Notes: a model not told the origin generated them from the letters alone. DNA of 64,000 nucleotides from Planktothrix agardhii NIES-204 (GCA_003609755.1 AP017991.1:2559501-2623500); one strand, 5' to 3'; counted from the stretch's first letter, positions 17,079 to 27,025 are shown. Numbers and translations: made by a program.

Positions 17079-17405
17079 ATGTCTTTGAATTCTCCAAATA
17101 TTGATCAAGAAAATACAGATTTATCTGGATTAAATGCCAGAGAAAAGTATCAATCTGATTCCCGAATTAGAGTCAGAATTCCCAAGGAATACCACCAAGA
17201 ACCCGTGATTTCTCGCCTAGCTTCCGATTATGGTTTACAAGTTAACATTATCGGAGCAATTTTAGGTCAGAATGCCCGGGAAGATGGTTGGTTTGATTTA
17301 CTCCTGAAAGGAACTCCCCAACAAATTGATAGTGCCCTGATTTATCTTGCCGATTTGGACGTTGAAATTTGGCGGGATTCCCAATCAGAAGTAGATGGTT
17401 GGTAA
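17079..17405 (+). CDS. Standalone NIL-domain protein in sulfate operon
   Basis: A 108-aa protein whose core (RIRVRIPKEYHQEPVISRLASD, then VNIIGAILGQNAREDGWFDLLLKG) matches the NIL domain. This ACT-like ligand-binding fold is best known at the C-terminus of the methionine importer ATPase MetN, where methionine binding blocks transport. The leading 28 residues are polar and disordered-looking. A strong GAGGAG lies 7 nt before the ATG. Its place between sbpA and cysT suggests a separate regulatory subunit or sulfur sensor for the transporter (inference). Confidence 0.85.
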   Translation: MSLNSPNIDQENTDLSGLNAREKYQSDSRIRVRIPKEYHQEPVISRLASDYGLQVNIIGAILGQNAREDGWFDLLLKGTPQQIDSALIYLADLDVEIWRDSQSEVDGW

Positions 17406-17448
17406 ACAATCAATTCAATTCCTATTCCCCGTAGAGTATTAAACATTA

Positions 17449-18321
17449 ATGGTGACTTCTGTAGACCAGTTTAAAACCCAGAAACCAGCTTCTAATAACC
17501 CATTAAAAGAACTTTGGGGGAGGCTTTCTTTCCCCTGGGTTTTTACCTTTTCCTATCTGATTTTTATGTTAATTCTGCCCTTTGCAGCATTAATTACAAA
17601 ATCCTTAACGATATCTCCCCAGGAGTTCTGGAAAATCGCCTTTAGTCCTGTTGCCATGAGCGCTTATAACATTACTTTTGTAACCGCTTTAGCTGCGGGT
17701 GCAATTAATGGACTGATGGGAACTTTAATCGCTTGGGTGTTAGTTCGTTATAGCTTTCCTGGGAAAAAATTAATCGATGCTGCGGTTGATTTACCCTTTG
17801 CCTTACCCACTTCGGTTGCTGGTTTAGTCTTAGCAACGGTTTATAGCGATAACGGTTGGATTGGACAATTTTTTACTCCCTTTGGTATTAAAATTGCCTT
17901 CACCCGTGTGGGAGTTTTTATTGCTATGTTGTTTATTTCTTTACCCTTTGTGGTCAGAACTTTACAACCGGTGATGCAAGAAATGGAACGGGAAACGGAG
18001 GAAGCCGCCTGGTCATTAGGTGCATCTCAATTCCAAACTTTTTTTAAGGTTTTGCTGCCCCCCTTAATGCCTCCAATTCTAACCGGAATTGCCCTGGGAT
18101 TTTCCCGAGCAGTAGGAGAATATGGTTCGGTGGTGATTATTTCTTCTAGTATTCCTTTTAAAGATTTAATTGCCCCGATTTTAGTGTTTCAACGCCTAGA
18201 ACAATATGACTATGTGGGGGCGACAGTCGTGGGAACAGTGCTATTAATGGCTTCATTATTCCTATTACTTTTGATTAATGCACTGCAACAGTGGGGCCGC
18301 CGTTATTCTATGAAAAGTTAA
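17449..18321 (+). CDS. cysT: Sulfate ABC transporter permease CysT
   Basis: A 290-aa inner-membrane permease with about six hydrophobic helices. The cytoplasmic EAA loop reads [27 protein letters not shown]. Conserved segments [16 protein letters not shown] and [13 protein letters not shown] are typical of the CysT/CysU subfamily. It pairs with CysW downstream (29 nt gap) and CysA. Order sbpA-NIL-cysT-cysW-cysA. Confidence 0.93.
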   Translation: MVTSVDQFKTQKPASNNPLKELWGRLSFPWVFTFSYLIFMLILPFAALITKSLTISPQEFWKIAFSPVAMSAYNITFVTALAAGAINGLMGTLIAWVLVRYSFPGKKLIDAAVDLPFALPTSVAGLVLATVYSDNGWIGQFFTPFGIKIAFTRVGVFIAMLFISLPFVVRTLQPVMQEMERETEEAAWSLGASQFQTFFKVLLPPLMPPILTGIALGFSRAVGEYGSVVIISSSIPFKDLIAPILVFQRLEQYDYVGATVVGTVLLMASLFLLLLINALQQWGRRYSMKS

Positions 18322-18350
18322 GATTTTAACCCCTGAATTCCTTACTCTTT

Positions 18351-19187
18351 ATGTCATCTTCGCAAAAAAATTCTGTTCAGTCTGAATCTTTTCCTTGGGT
18401 TCAATGGGTTCTGATTGGTATTGCTTTACTCTATCTGGCTTTGGTTTTATTTATTCCAGCGATCGCTGTTTTTTATGAAGCTTTCCATAAAGGAACCCAA
18501 GAGTTTGTGATTGCTATTAATAGCAGTGACTTTCAACAAGCCATGCAACTGACTTTAATCATTGCTTTGATTGTTGTTCCGATCAACACGGTTTTTGGAC
18601 TCTGTGCTGCTTGGGTAATTGGTCGAAATCAATTTAGAGGTCGTACCTTATTAATTAGTATTATCGACCTGCCCTTTGCTATTTCTCCCGTGGTAGCCGG
18701 GTTAATGATTGTGCTCTTATATGGTCGGAATGGTTGGTTTGGGCCAGTGTTAAAAAACCTGGATATTCAGGTGTTATTTTCCCTCTCCGGAATGGTACTC
18801 GCAACCCTATTTGTTTCTTTACCTTTTGTAGCTAGGGAAGTAATTCCAGTTTTAGAAGAATTGGGTTCAGAACAGGAAGAAGCCGCCCGGATTTTAGGCG
18901 CCAAGGATTTCCAAATTTTCTGGCGTGTGACTCTACCTAATATTAAATGGGGTTTGCTCTATGGTGTGCTATTAACTAATGCTCGAGCTATGGGTGAATT
19001 CGGGGCGGTGGCGGTTGTTTCTGGATTAATTGCTGGCCGAACTTTAACCTTACCAACCTTTGTGGAACAAGCCTACAAAAACTATCAAACGGAGGCTGCT
19101 TTTGGTGCTGCCACTATTTTAGCGTTACTGGCTCTAGTGACTTTAGTTCTTAAAGAAATCTTAGAGAGAAAAACCAGTCATAGTTAA
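18351..19187 (+). CDS. cysW: Sulfate ABC transporter permease CysW
   Basis: The second permease subunit, 278 aa, with six predicted helices. The EAA loop is EEAARILGAKDFQIFWRVTLPNIKWGL. The CysW marks DLPFAISPVVAGLMIVLLYG and ARAMGEFGAVAVVSG are present. It heterodimerises with CysT to form the sulfate channel. 46 nt separate it from cysA. Confidence 0.93.
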   Translation: MSSSQKNSVQSESFPWVQWVLIGIALLYLALVLFIPAIAVFYEAFHKGTQEFVIAINSSDFQQAMQLTLIIALIVVPINTVFGLCAAWVIGRNQFRGRTLLISIIDLPFAISPVVAGLMIVLLYGRNGWFGPVLKNLDIQVLFSLSGMVLATLFVSLPFVAREVIPVLEELGSEQEEAARILGAKDFQIFWRVTLPNIKWGLLYGVLLTNARAMGEFGAVAVVSGLIAGRTLTLPTFVEQAYKNYQTEAAFGAATILALLALVTLVLKEILERKTSHS

Positions 19188-19233
19188 GACATTTTTGACC
19201 GATTCTAATTCAAATCTTTTATTGTGAGGTACT

Positions 19234-20280
19234 ATGGGTATTGTCATTAACAACGTTTCTCAAGTATTCGGTAATTTTCAAGCCTTAGATAACATTAACT
19301 TGGAAATTAAAGATGGAACTTTAGTCGCATTATTAGGGCCTTCGGGTTCAGGAAAGTCTACTTTATTAAGAGCGATAGCTGGATTAGAACCCCCTACCAG
19401 TGGACAAATTATTATCAACGGTCAAGATACCACTTATTTAGATGTCAGAAAGCGCAATATTGGATTTGTCTTCCAACATTATGCCCTGTTTAAACATCTA
19501 AATGTCCGTCAAAATATCGCCTTTGGTTTGGAAATTCGCAAACATCCTCGGCAAAAAATTACAGCCAGAGTTGAGGAATTATTAGACTTAATTCAGTTAA
19601 CCGGATTAGGAAATCGTTATCCCTCCCAACTTTCTGGCGGTCAACGTCAACGGGTGGCTTTAGCCCGAGCTTTAGCCGTGCAACCCCAGGTTTTATTACT
19701 CGATGAACCCTTTGGGGCCTTAGATGCCAAAGTTCGCTTAGAATTACGCAGTTGGTTACGTCAACTACACGATGAAGTTCACGTTACCAGTGTATTTGTC
19801 ACCCATGATCAAGAAGAAGCCATGGCTGTCGCGGATGAAATTGTGGTGATGAATCAGGGCAAAATTGAACAGGTGGGAACCCCCTCAGAAATTTATGATC
19901 ACCCGGCGACCCCCTTTGTTATGCAGTTTATCGGTAGCGTGAATCTGTTACCCCGTCATACAACACTATTTCAAGATTTTGATTTAGATTCTACTGCTAC
20001 TAATATTTTTGTTCGTCCCCATGATCTGGAATTACATACCAGTAATTATCAACAACTTAGTGCTGTTGCAGACGTGAAACGGGTGACTCATTTAGGCTGG
20101 GATATTCAAGTGGATTTAACCCTAGCCGATGGGCGTGAAATTGTTGCCCATTTAAGCAAAGAACAGTTGAACAAACTGGAACTACAAGCGGGTGATCAAG
20201 TTTTTGTTCAACCCAAACGAGGATATAACGGTGATACCTGCGAAATTATATTAGAAGAAACCGCCGTAGCAGTCCGTTAA
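19234..20280 (+). CDS. cysA: Sulfate ABC transporter ATPase CysA
   Basis: A 348-aa ATPase energising sulfate import. Walker [10 protein letters not shown], the Q-loop at FVFQHYALF, signature [15 protein letters not shown], Walker [13 protein letters not shown] and the H-loop [10 protein letters not shown] are all intact. The C-terminal part carries a TOBE-like domain ([11 protein letters not shown]). GAGGT precedes the ATG. A strong terminator follows its stop. Confidence 0.94.
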   Translation: MGIVINNVSQVFGNFQALDNINLEIKDGTLVALLGPSGSGKSTLLRAIAGLEPPTSGQIIINGQDTTYLDVRKRNIGFVFQHYALFKHLNVRQNIAFGLEIRKHPRQKITARVEELLDLIQLTGLGNRYPSQLSGGQRQRVALARALAVQPQVLLLDEPFGALDAKVRLELRSWLRQLHDEVHVTSVFVTHDQEEAMAVADEIVVMNQGKIEQVGTPSEIYDHPATPFVMQFIGSVNLLPRHTTLFQDFDLDSTATNIFVRPHDLELHTSNYQQLSAVADVKRVTHLGWDIQVDLTLADGREIVAHLSKEQLNKLELQAGDQVFVQPKRGYNGDTCEIILEETAVAVR

Positions 20281-20304
20281 AATCCCTATTCCCTATTCCC
20301 TATT

Positions 20305-20334
20305 CCCTTCTCAGTCCCAGAGAGGGGTTTTTTT
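20305..20334 (+). terminator. Rho-independent terminator after cysA
   Basis: An 8-bp stem (CCCTTCTC / GAGAGGGG, one G-U pair) with a 7-nt loop is followed by seven T. It ends the sulfate operon 25-54 nt after the cysA stop. Confidence 0.8.
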
Positions 20335-20598
20335 ATTCAAGAAAGAATAATCAAAAACCGGAAATTTTACAAAAAGTAACGACAATGGCAAAACCACTTG
20401 CTCAACTGTCACATCCGTTACATAATGGATTTCGTCTTTTGTGTATTGGGAGCAAAGATTTTGGGGACGCGCCAAAAACTGGAACAATCTTCCCTATCAG
20501 AACCGACTTTACCAGAGATAGTAGCAATATCAACATCATTCTAATCCGACTCACACTCAGGAATTCAATGTAATCATTACCCTCAAGGAAAGGTTGAC
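20335..20598. other. Spacer without a convincing gene
   Basis: A 62-codon open frame starts at ATG 20385 but has no ribosome site and an unconvincing composition, so I do not call it. The 3' end holds the AAGGAAAGG ribosome site of the next gene. Confidence 0.5.
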
Positions 20599-20919
20599 AT
20601 GAAAATTATTCAAGGATACAACCCATCAAAAACAATTTCCCCGATGAAGATTCATAAAGTTAAAGGGGTAACAATTGTGGAGAAATACGGAGACAATCTC
20701 TATGTATTACCCGATGAAAATAATAATAAAACTGTACCAGAATTTAATAAAACTGACTCATTTGATATTAATAATTGGGCAGAACAAGCAACGGATTTAG
20801 ATGGATTCTACTTTATTAATGCTATTACTATGACTGGAAACTATTTAGGTTCCGAATGGAATGATATTATTTTAGGGCTTAAATTCAGAGGATTAGCAAC
20901 TTACGTTTCTAATCATTAA
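20599..20919 (+). CDS. Hypothetical protein, 106 aa
   Basis: I do not recognise this protein. It is 106 aa, soluble, rich in Asn/Asp and Thr, with no signal peptide or membrane segment. Its ATG is preceded by AAGGAAAGG at good spacing, which supports translation. It stands alone between the cysA terminator and the convergent matrixin-like gene. Confidence 0.6.
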   Translation: MKIIQGYNPSKTISPMKIHKVKGVTIVEKYGDNLYVLPDENNNKTVPEFNKTDSFDINNWAEQATDLDGFYFINAITMTGNYLGSEWNDIILGLKFRGLATYVSNH

Positions 20920-21019
20920 TTCCTACTACAGTCGCGCTTTTGCTGGTGTTTAATTAAGACTAATCCAGCAAACCCGACTGTAAATTCTTTCCCTCCCAAA
21001 ACCCATTACCCATTACCTA

Positions 21020-21703
21020 CTACAATACAGGCCAGCCTAAACGAGTCGGTTGTTGATAAATCCGTTTTAAAGTATTAATATCTCTAGCAGAAATAGGCGG
21101 GGGTTCTCGAACTTGGGAAAAATACATGACGTCTGTGGGTTCAGGACTATGACCCCAAATTCCTAAAGCATGACCAAATTCATGCAGGACGGCGGCTTGA
21201 ATATATTTTCCGGTTTGGGTGGGACTTAACCAAATTGTAAAGCGGTGGGATAAATAGGGAAACCCTTGGGGGGTATATTTAACCGAAACTTGATAACGGG
21301 TTTCTGCGGAACTAGCGCGTTTTTTCTGGGGGTCTAGGGGAGGATTTTTTCTAATAATTTCAATATCAGCATTTTCAGGTTCTTCAACTAGATTGAAGGG
21401 TAGATAATTATGCCATTTAAAAATAGCCGATGAAATACTTTCTTTCCAGTTTTGCTCGGAAACGGGATTTTCAATATAAACTTTGATCGGAAAGTTTGAA
21501 AAAACTAAATGACCAAAATTAGGAACTTCAATTTTATCAAAATAATCCCCTTGATTGTTTGGATCTTGCCAATGTTCTAAACTTTCTGGTAAAGGGTGGG
21601 GTTGAAATGGAATTTTATCATCGGTGGCAATAGTTGGGATTTGACTGATTAAAACTATAAAAAATGTTGTTAAAACCATCCCTATTAAAGAATGACGCTT
21701 CAT
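21020..21703 (-). CDS. Secreted matrixin-like zinc metalloprotease
   Basis: A 227-aa protein with an N-terminal hydrophobic leader (SLIGMVLTTFFIVLISQIPTIA), so probably exported. The zinc site HEFGHALGIWGH is a complete HExxHxxGxxH signature, followed by a Met-turn-like TDVMYFS. This identifies a metzincin/matrixin family peptidase. No pro-domain cysteine switch is seen. The substrate is unknown. It sits alone, divergent from the broken GGDEF gene. Confidence 0.85.
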   Translation of the reverse strand: MKRHSLIGMVLTTFFIVLISQIPTIATDDKIPFQPHPLPESLEHWQDPNNQGDYFDKIEVPNFGHLVFSNFPIKVYIENPVSEQNWKESISSAIFKWHNYLPFNLVEEPENADIEIIRKNPPLDPQKKRASSAETRYQVSVKYTPQGFPYLSHRFTIWLSPTQTGKYIQAAVLHEFGHALGIWGHSPEPTDVMYFSQVREPPPISARDINTLKRIYQQPTRLGWPVL

Positions 21704-21758
21704 TTGTGCTAATCCAAAGCAGATATAATTGGTAGTTATTCTAGGTTACCTCAAGATA

Positions 21759-22273
21759 TGTCCCCATCTCCGAGTGTTCAGGAAAATCAACGATTAGAAG
21801 CACTTTATCATTATAGTATCCTAGATAGGGCTTGCTGAAGCAGCATTTGACCGAATTACGCTATTCAACAATCAGAACTTTATCATCAGTTACAAATTGT
21901 TAATCATGAATTAAAATATTTGGCAACTTCTGATAGTTTAACCGGAATTGCTAACCGTCGTTATTTTGATGAATATTTACAAAGTCAATGGGATCAATTA
22001 TCTCAAGAACAAGCCCCCTTATCAGTGATTATCTGCGATTTAGATGTCTTTAAACCCTATAATGATACCTATGGACATTTAGCCGGGGATCAGGCTTTGC
22101 GAGAGGTAGCCCAGGCTATTTCTAAAGCCATGAGATATTCTACGGGTCTCGTCGCCCGATATGGGGGGGGGGAAGAATTTGCCATTATTCTACCCAAAAC
22201 TGGGGTAGATGAAGCTATTTTAATCGCCCAAAATATTCAAACCCAGCTTAAATTTTGGATACAACTCAAATAG
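21759..22273 (+). pseudogene. Broken GAF-GGDEF diguanylate cyclase gene
   Basis: The start (ATG 21759, SPSVQENQRLEALYHYSILD) is the usual opening of a cyanobacterial GAF sensor. It then stops at TGA 21836 and continues in another frame as LAEAAFDRIT. Almost the whole GAF domain is missing before IQQSELYHQLQIVNHELKYL and the GGDEF part (SDSLTGIANRRYFDEYL). The active site reads YGGGEEF, with one extra glycine from a G10 run, and the domain stops early where a 23-bp repeat begins. Frameshift, internal deletion and 3' truncation make function unlikely. Confidence 0.82.
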
Positions 22274-22283
22274 GATTGCTATA
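22261..22283. repeat. 23-bp dispersed repeat, copy 1
   Basis: Bases 22261-22283 (acaactcaaatag...) are identical to 63562-63584, and similarity extends about 9 nt upstream with three mismatches. The repeat supplies the stop codons of both the broken GGDEF gene and the opposing aldolase gene. Confidence 0.8.
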
Positions 22284-22868
22284 GTTCAATAATATTTCTC
22301 CTGCTTCATCTAAATCTTTTCCAAAGGTTAAAAATCCATCTTCATGTCCAGCCATCACTAATATTTTTTGCTGACTTAAATTTTCTTGCTCAAACAATCT
22401 AAACATTTCCTTTGTCATTTCTGGGGTTCCATATTGAACTTGTTTCCGGGTAGTCGGAACTTGATATAATAGATCGTGCCAAAGTTGGGGGTGATGAACA
22501 TGAATAATGGCATTAATATCGGGTTGATAACTATAAATTGCAGCATGGGTTAGGGATTCAGAGGAGGCTTGAATTGGCCCGTAACAGGTGAGATGATTGT
22601 GTTGAATATCAAAATCCGTCACAACGGTATAATGTTCGGGTTCTAATTCAGCTAAATGTCCGGTTTGACTCCCAGAAATAATAAATTGTAAAGTATGAGG
22701 AATACGGATACTGATATTTCCAAATCCAATACCATTGTCATAAACCCCAATTAATCCTAATTTATGAATGTGATTTCGCCATTGGATTAAAGATTTGATC
22801 GATTCCAGAGCAACTCTTTCCCCCAAAACCCATTCACAGGAATATTTAACGACACCTTCATCAATCAT
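22266..22868 (-). CDS. Class II aldolase/adducin family protein
   Basis: A 200-aa protein of the fuculose-phosphate-aldolase/adducin fold. Metal-binding histidines are seen in IIHVHHPQLW (about 120-129) and in MAGHEDGFLTFG (about 171-182). GNISIR and ISGSQTG match the phosphate-binding regions. The reaction (aldolase, epimerase or dehydratase type) cannot be fixed from sequence. ATG at 22868. The last codons (NYSNPI, stop) come from the dispersed 23-bp repeat, so the native C-terminus may have been replaced. Confidence 0.83.
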   Translation of the reverse strand: MIDEGVVKYSCEWVLGERVALESIKSLIQWRNHIHKLGLIGVYDNGIGFGNISIRIPHTLQFIISGSQTGHLAELEPEHYTVVTDFDIQHNHLTCYGPIQASSESLTHAAIYSYQPDINAIIHVHHPQLWHDLLYQVPTTRKQVQYGTPEMTKEMFRLFEQENLSQQKILVMAGHEDGFLTFGKDLDEAGEILLNYSNPI

Positions 22869-23171
22869 TGTCCACCTCTGAATGTGAAACTGTAACTGGC
22901 TCGATTATTTTACAGATAATTGTTACCAGGAGCCAGAATACACCCAGCAATTTTAAGACAAATAGACCAATAAGATGTGATTCTATAAGAAAATTTTCAA
23001 CTGGAGTGGCTCTTTACCCAGTCTTTACAGAAATTCCCATAATGATGGTTCAACTGAAGAATTAACTGAAGAATTAAATGACAGTTTCTGTCGCCTGAAA
23101 ATCAAAGTTTCTGTTTTGTCCTTTCGACTCGTCAAGATGATTTAATCTTCATCCGGGCGAGTCTTTTTTTT
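22869..23171 (+). other. Spacer ending in a strong terminator; possible small RNA
   Basis: No convincing protein gene. On the + strand a terminator (GACTCG 23126-23131 / CGAGTC 23158-23163, inner AAGAT/ATCTT pairing, then T9) has no upstream coding gene on that strand. This could mark a small RNA. A tandem aactgaagaatt duplication lies near 23050-23075. On the - strand a 45-codon hydrophobic frame runs into the aldolase start but has no ATG or GTG. Confidence 0.4.
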
Positions 23172-23276
23172 AATTACGAATTACGAATTACGAATTACGA
23201 ATTACGAATTACGAATTACGAATTACCCATTACCCTGTTACTGAGCGAAGTCGAAGTATTACCCATTACCCTCTTA
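23172..23276. repeat. AATTACG tandem array and ATTACCC repeats
   Basis: Seven copies of AATTACG (23172-23220) are followed by ATTACCC-type repeats and a GAGCGAAGTCGAAGT segment, common cyanobacterial intergenic repeats. They run into the 3' end of cofH. Confidence 0.85.
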
Positions 23277-24394
23277 TAAACCGTATCCCGTTGTTGATGA
23301 GGACGCCCCAGGGACGCGATCGCTTTTTTCAAAGTTTCTGGCTCCATGCAAGTGCCACCTTTAGCACCCGCCATGGTAGTGATGTGTTCCTCCATTAAAG
23401 TACCCCCAATATCATTACAACCCCATCGCAGGGCTTCCGTCGCCCCTTCTAACCCTAATTTCACCCAACTGGGTTGGTGGTTAGAGATCCAATTTCCCAG
23501 GAAAATTCGAGCCACCGCCGTTAATAACAAAGTATCCGCTAAAATCGGTTGATCCCGTCCTACCCGTCGCCGCAAAGGGGCTGGAGCCATTTCTCCCACA
23601 AACGGTAAAATAATAAATTCCGTAATTCTAGCCGGATAATTCTGGGCTTTTTGTTGTAGCGATCGCAACTGCTGTAAATGGTGCATTTGCTGTTGGGGTG
23701 TTTCAATATGACCCGATAACATCGTACTCGTAGTCGGAACCCCCAAACCATGGGCTGTTTCAACAATTTCTAACCAAGTGGCAGTATTAATTTTTTCAGG
23801 ACAGATAATATTTCGGACTGAATCTGCTAGAATTTCCGCAGCAGTTCCCGGCATCGAACCCACTCCCCCATCTTTTAAAGCCATAATCACATCCGCGTAA
23901 CTGAGATCATCTTCTCTGGCGATAAATTGGACTTCTTGGGGTGAAAAGCCATGAAAATGCAGGTGAGGAAATTTAGTCTTAATGGCTTGGACTAAATTTA
24001 GATAATAGGGTAAGGATTTTCCTTGAATTTTCGCTTCTAAGTTTAACCCCCCCTGCATACAAATTTCCGTCGCCCCTCTGGTAACTGCATCGGCTGTTTT
24101 TTCCAAAATTTGCTGAATGTCTAACCAAAAAGCTCCTTCCTCCCCCGCATCTCGACGAAAGGCACAAAAACTGCAATGCTGTTCACAAATATTCGTAAAA
24201 TTGATATTGCGATTAATAATATAGGTAACAGTCTCCCCTGCTTGTTGCGATCGCAAGGTATCACTCACCAGCCGAATATTCTCCCGAATCACCGGATCAG
24301 TTTGTTCGAGCAAAATCACCCCATCCTCTGGGGATAGGTCATCACCTGCTACAGCACGGTTAAGAATAGTATCAACAGTTAAATTCAGGAGCAT
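23216..24394 (-). CDS. cofH: FO synthase subunit 2 (CofH)
   Basis: A radical-SAM enzyme joining tyrosine-derived and diaminouracil precursors into 5-deazariboflavin FO, used for F420 or photolyase chromophores. The cluster motif CEQHCSFC (CX3CX2C) is at about residues 56-63, after [12 protein letters not shown]. Other conserved segments are [10 protein letters not shown] and [16 protein letters not shown] at 24394 gives 392 aa; the longer frame from 24451 is less likely. CofG is not in the window. The last about 18 residues (VYKRVMGN...NRVMGNS) are encoded by the downstream repeat, giving a repeat-derived tail. Confidence 0.92.
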   Translation of the reverse strand: MLLNLTVDTILNRAVAGDDLSPEDGVILLEQTDPVIRENIRLVSDTLRSQQAGETVTYIINRNINFTNICEQHCSFCAFRRDAGEEGAFWLDIQQILEKTADAVTRGATEICMQGGLNLEAKIQGKSLPYYLNLVQAIKTKFPHLHFHGFSPQEVQFIAREDDLSYADVIMALKDGGVGSMPGTAAEILADSVRNIICPEKINTATWLEIVETAHGLGVPTTSTMLSGHIETPQQQMHHLQQLRSLQQKAQNYPARITEFIILPFVGEMAPAPLRRRVGRDQPILADTLLLTAVARIFLGNWISNHQPSWVKLGLEGATEALRWGCNDIGGTLMEEHITTMAGAKGGTCMEPETLKKAIASLGRPHQQRDTVYKRVMGNTSTSLSNRVMGNS

Positions 24395-24526
24395 TTTGAT
24401 CAATATTAATATAGAGGTGAACTTAATCGCGGGTGGGACAGGAGAAATCACCGAATATCAATTCTTTGTGTTTCCCCATTCCGTTATTTTTTCTCTCATA
24501 TCCGGTGTTTATTCTTAAATCTTGCC

Positions 24527-25756
24527 ATGAATAATTGGTTGTTGTTTCAAAAACGGTTATTTTTATTAAAACCCCTGGGTATTCTAACGGTTAATTCGGG
24601 AGTTTTGCCAATTTCCCTCGGCGTAGGAATCAGTTGGTTGTTACTCCATACCCCCCCGTGCAATTTTATCGGAGGACAATCAACAATAGTTCTAGCTCAA
24701 ACCCCAGCCAAACCTGATATTAATGCTTTATTTAAAATCGGGGTTGAACAATTTCGTCAAGGGTTATTTCCTGAAGCCTTAGCCACATTTAAAAAGGTTT
24801 TGGAACAACAACAAAAACAAGGTAAACCCGAAGAAATTGCCGAAACCCTAACTTATATTGGAGAAGTTTATAGTAATTTAGGCAACGATACAGAAGCCTT
24901 AAAAGTCCTACAACAAGCTCTCACGTCCTATCGACAATTAAATCAACAAGCAGAAAATAAAAATCCAGAGTATCAAATAGGAATCAGTCGGAGTTTAAAT
25001 TTAATCGGATTTTCCTATCGCAATCAAAACAAAATCTCAGAAGCCTTGAAACTCCATCAAGAAGCTTTACAAATTGCTCAGTCTATTAATGATCGACCTA
25101 ATATTGCTGAATCTTTACATAATTTAGCCTCCGATTATAGCAGTTTAAAACAATATGATCAAGCCTTAAAATTCTATCAAGACGCCCGAAAAGTTAGGGA
25201 AGAAGTGGGGGATAAACGGGATCTGAGTCGCACCTTAAATAATTTAGGGGCGTTATATTTAGTTCAAGGAGATACCCAAAAAGCCTTAGAAATTTATCAA
25301 CAGGCTTTAGCCCTGCGGCGTCAAATTGGTGATCAAGCCGGAGTCGGACGACTATTAGGTAATATGGCGTTATTATATCGTCAATTAGGAGATGATACCC
25401 AGGCTTTAGTTTATTTAAAACAAGCGTCAGAATTCATGACTCGAATTGCGGATAATACGGGGGCGGCAAAAATTCATAATTTAATCGGAGAAATTCAGGA
25501 AAAATTAAAACAACCAGATCAGGCTTTAAGCTCCTATCAAAAAGCAATTGAATTGGCAAAATTAGCCAATGATCAAAATAATTTAACCGCAGCTTTAAAT
25601 AATTTAGCAACGCTTTATTATGGGCAAGGGGAATATTCCCAAGCCATCCAAACCTGGAAAGAAGCCTTAGCCATTCTGGAAAAAACCGGAAATCAAAAAG
25701 CAGCCCAAGAAACCAAAATCAGAATTGATGAATTAGAGAAAAAACAGGGGGGTTAA
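24527..25756 (+). CDS. Exported/anchored TPR protein
   Basis: A 409-aa protein with an N-terminal hydrophobic leader (GVLPISLGVGISWLLLHT) followed by at least seven tetratricopeptide repeats of the kinesin-light-chain type (for example ALKFYQDARKVREEVGDKR, ALEIYQQALALRRQIGDQA). TPRs bind protein partners, and location outside the cytoplasm is inferred from the leader. The partner is unknown. Divergent from cofH. Confidence 0.82.
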   Translation: MNNWLLFQKRLFLLKPLGILTVNSGVLPISLGVGISWLLLHTPPCNFIGGQSTIVLAQTPAKPDINALFKIGVEQFRQGLFPEALATFKKVLEQQQKQGKPEEIAETLTYIGEVYSNLGNDTEALKVLQQALTSYRQLNQQAENKNPEYQIGISRSLNLIGFSYRNQNKISEALKLHQEALQIAQSINDRPNIAESLHNLASDYSSLKQYDQALKFYQDARKVREEVGDKRDLSRTLNNLGALYLVQGDTQKALEIYQQALALRRQIGDQAGVGRLLGNMALLYRQLGDDTQALVYLKQASEFMTRIADNTGAAKIHNLIGEIQEKLKQPDQALSSYQKAIELAKLANDQNNLTAALNNLATLYYGQGEYSQAIQTWKEALAILEKTGNQKAAQETKIRIDELEKKQGG

Positions 25757-25831
25757 ACTTTGTGTCTTTGTGTCTTTGTGGTTAAATTAAACTTTACTTT
25801 TGTTAAGATACTAAAAATGTCAAAAATCAAT

Positions 25832-25854
25832 GAAGAAGCCCTTTAGGGCTTACT
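25832..25854. repeat. AAGCCCTTTAGGGCTT palindrome
   Basis: The same family as the copies at 12162-12305. It lies between the convergent TPR and tgt genes and may act as a terminator. Confidence 0.7.
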
Positions 25855-25864
25855 AAGAGGGAGG

Positions 25865-27025
25865 TTAATGATCGGAACGTTTGTCGATTTCGTCGTCCTC
25901 TAAGGTGGCTTCCGCATCGGTTGAAGTCAGCCAAAATTGAAACTCCTCCGCAAACCGATGATTTAAAATCGACTCTCGAATTCTTTGGGTAAAACGAATT
26001 AATTCGGTAACATTATGAATGGCAATTAGGGTATAACCCAAAACTTCCTTAGCTCGTACCAAATGACTCAGATAAGCTCGACTAAAATTTTGACAGGTAT
26101 AACAGGGACAAGTGGCATCTAATGGCCGAAAATCCTCCCTAAATTGAGCATTTTTTAAATTCCATCGTTCTCCTTGAACTAACGCCGCCCCATGACGTCC
26201 TAAACGGGTCGGAATTACACAATCAAATAAATCAATCCCGGCGGCGATCGCTTGGGCCATTTCTCGATAGGTTCCGATTCCCATTAAATAACGGGGTTTA
26301 TTAAACGGTAAAATTGGGGTTGTCACCTGAACAATCTTTTCAATTAAAGCCGAAGGTTCCCCCACACTCACCCCACCAATGGCGTATCCGGGGAGATCAA
26401 ATTCCACTAAATCTCGCGCCGCCTGTTGTCGTAAATCCGCATGAACTCCTCCCTGAACAATTCCAAATAGGGCTTGGTCAGGGCGTTTATGGGCCTTAAT
26501 ACAGCGTTCTAACCAGCGTTTAGTCCGTTCCGTGGCCTTGACGACGGCCTCCCGGGTCGCCGGATAGGGAGGACATTCATCAAAGGCCATAATCACATCC
26601 GCCCCTAATTCGTTTTGAATTTGGATTGAAAGTTCTGGGGTAAAGTTAATCAGTCGTCCATCATGGGGAGAACGAAAGGTAACACCTTCTTCGGTAATGG
26701 TGTTAATTTTACTTAAACTAAATACTTGAAACCCCCCAGAGTCCGTCAACATTGGGCCATCCCAGCCCATAAACCGATGGAGTCCCCCCGCCCCAGCGAC
26801 AATTTTTTCTCCGGGTTGTAAATGTAGGTGATAGGTATTAGATAAAACCATCTGGGCGCCCGCATCCTTGAGGTGTGCTGGAGTCAGGGTTTTGACATTG
26901 GCGAGGGTTCCCACGGGCATAAATCGCGGGGTTTCTACCCAACCATGGGGAGTATGAAATAGGCCAACACGGGCTTTAGTTTGACTACAGCGCGCCTGAA
27001 TTTCAAAGGAAAAAGGATGTGACAT
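25865..27025 (-). CDS. tgt: tRNA-guanine transglycosylase
   Basis: Exchanges G34 for preQ1 in GUN-anticodon tRNAs during queuosine synthesis. The 386-aa protein carries the catalytic/substrate segments [11 protein letters not shown] and [28 protein letters not shown], the nucleophile region [17 protein letters not shown], and the zinc site [19 protein letters not shown]-terminal acidic extension of about 20 residues is not part of the core. The gene of unknown function lies just upstream. Confidence 0.95.
   Translation of the reverse strand: MSHPFSFEIQARCSQTKARVGLFHTPHGWVETPRFMPVGTLANVKTLTPAHLKDAGAQMVLSNTYHLHLQPGEKIVAGAGGLHRFMGWDGPMLTDSGGFQVFSLSKINTITEEGVTFRSPHDGRLINFTPELSIQIQNELGADVIMAFDECPPYPATREAVVKATERTKRWLERCIKAHKRPDQALFGIVQGGVHADLRQQAARDLVEFDLPGYAIGGVSVGEPSALIEKIVQVTTPILPFNKPRYLMGIGTYREMAQAIAAGIDLFDCVIPTRLGRHGAALVQGERWNLKNAQFREDFRPLDATCPCYTCQNFSRAYLSHLVRAKEVLGYTLIAIHNVTELIRFTQRIRESILNHRFAEEFQFWLTSTDAEATLEDDEIDKRSDH

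Noticed and set aside
20385-20573. 62-codon frame after the cysA terminator
   Set aside because: No ribosome site, unlikely composition, no family resemblance.
22868-23065. 65-codon + strand frame after the aldolase start
   Set aside because: It begins on the antisense of the aldolase start, lacks a ribosome site and has no conserved feature.
24650-24667. Half copy of the CCCCCCGTGCAC palindrome inside the TPR gene
   Set aside because: Only one arm (ACCCCCCCGTGCA) is present, too little to claim a repeat.
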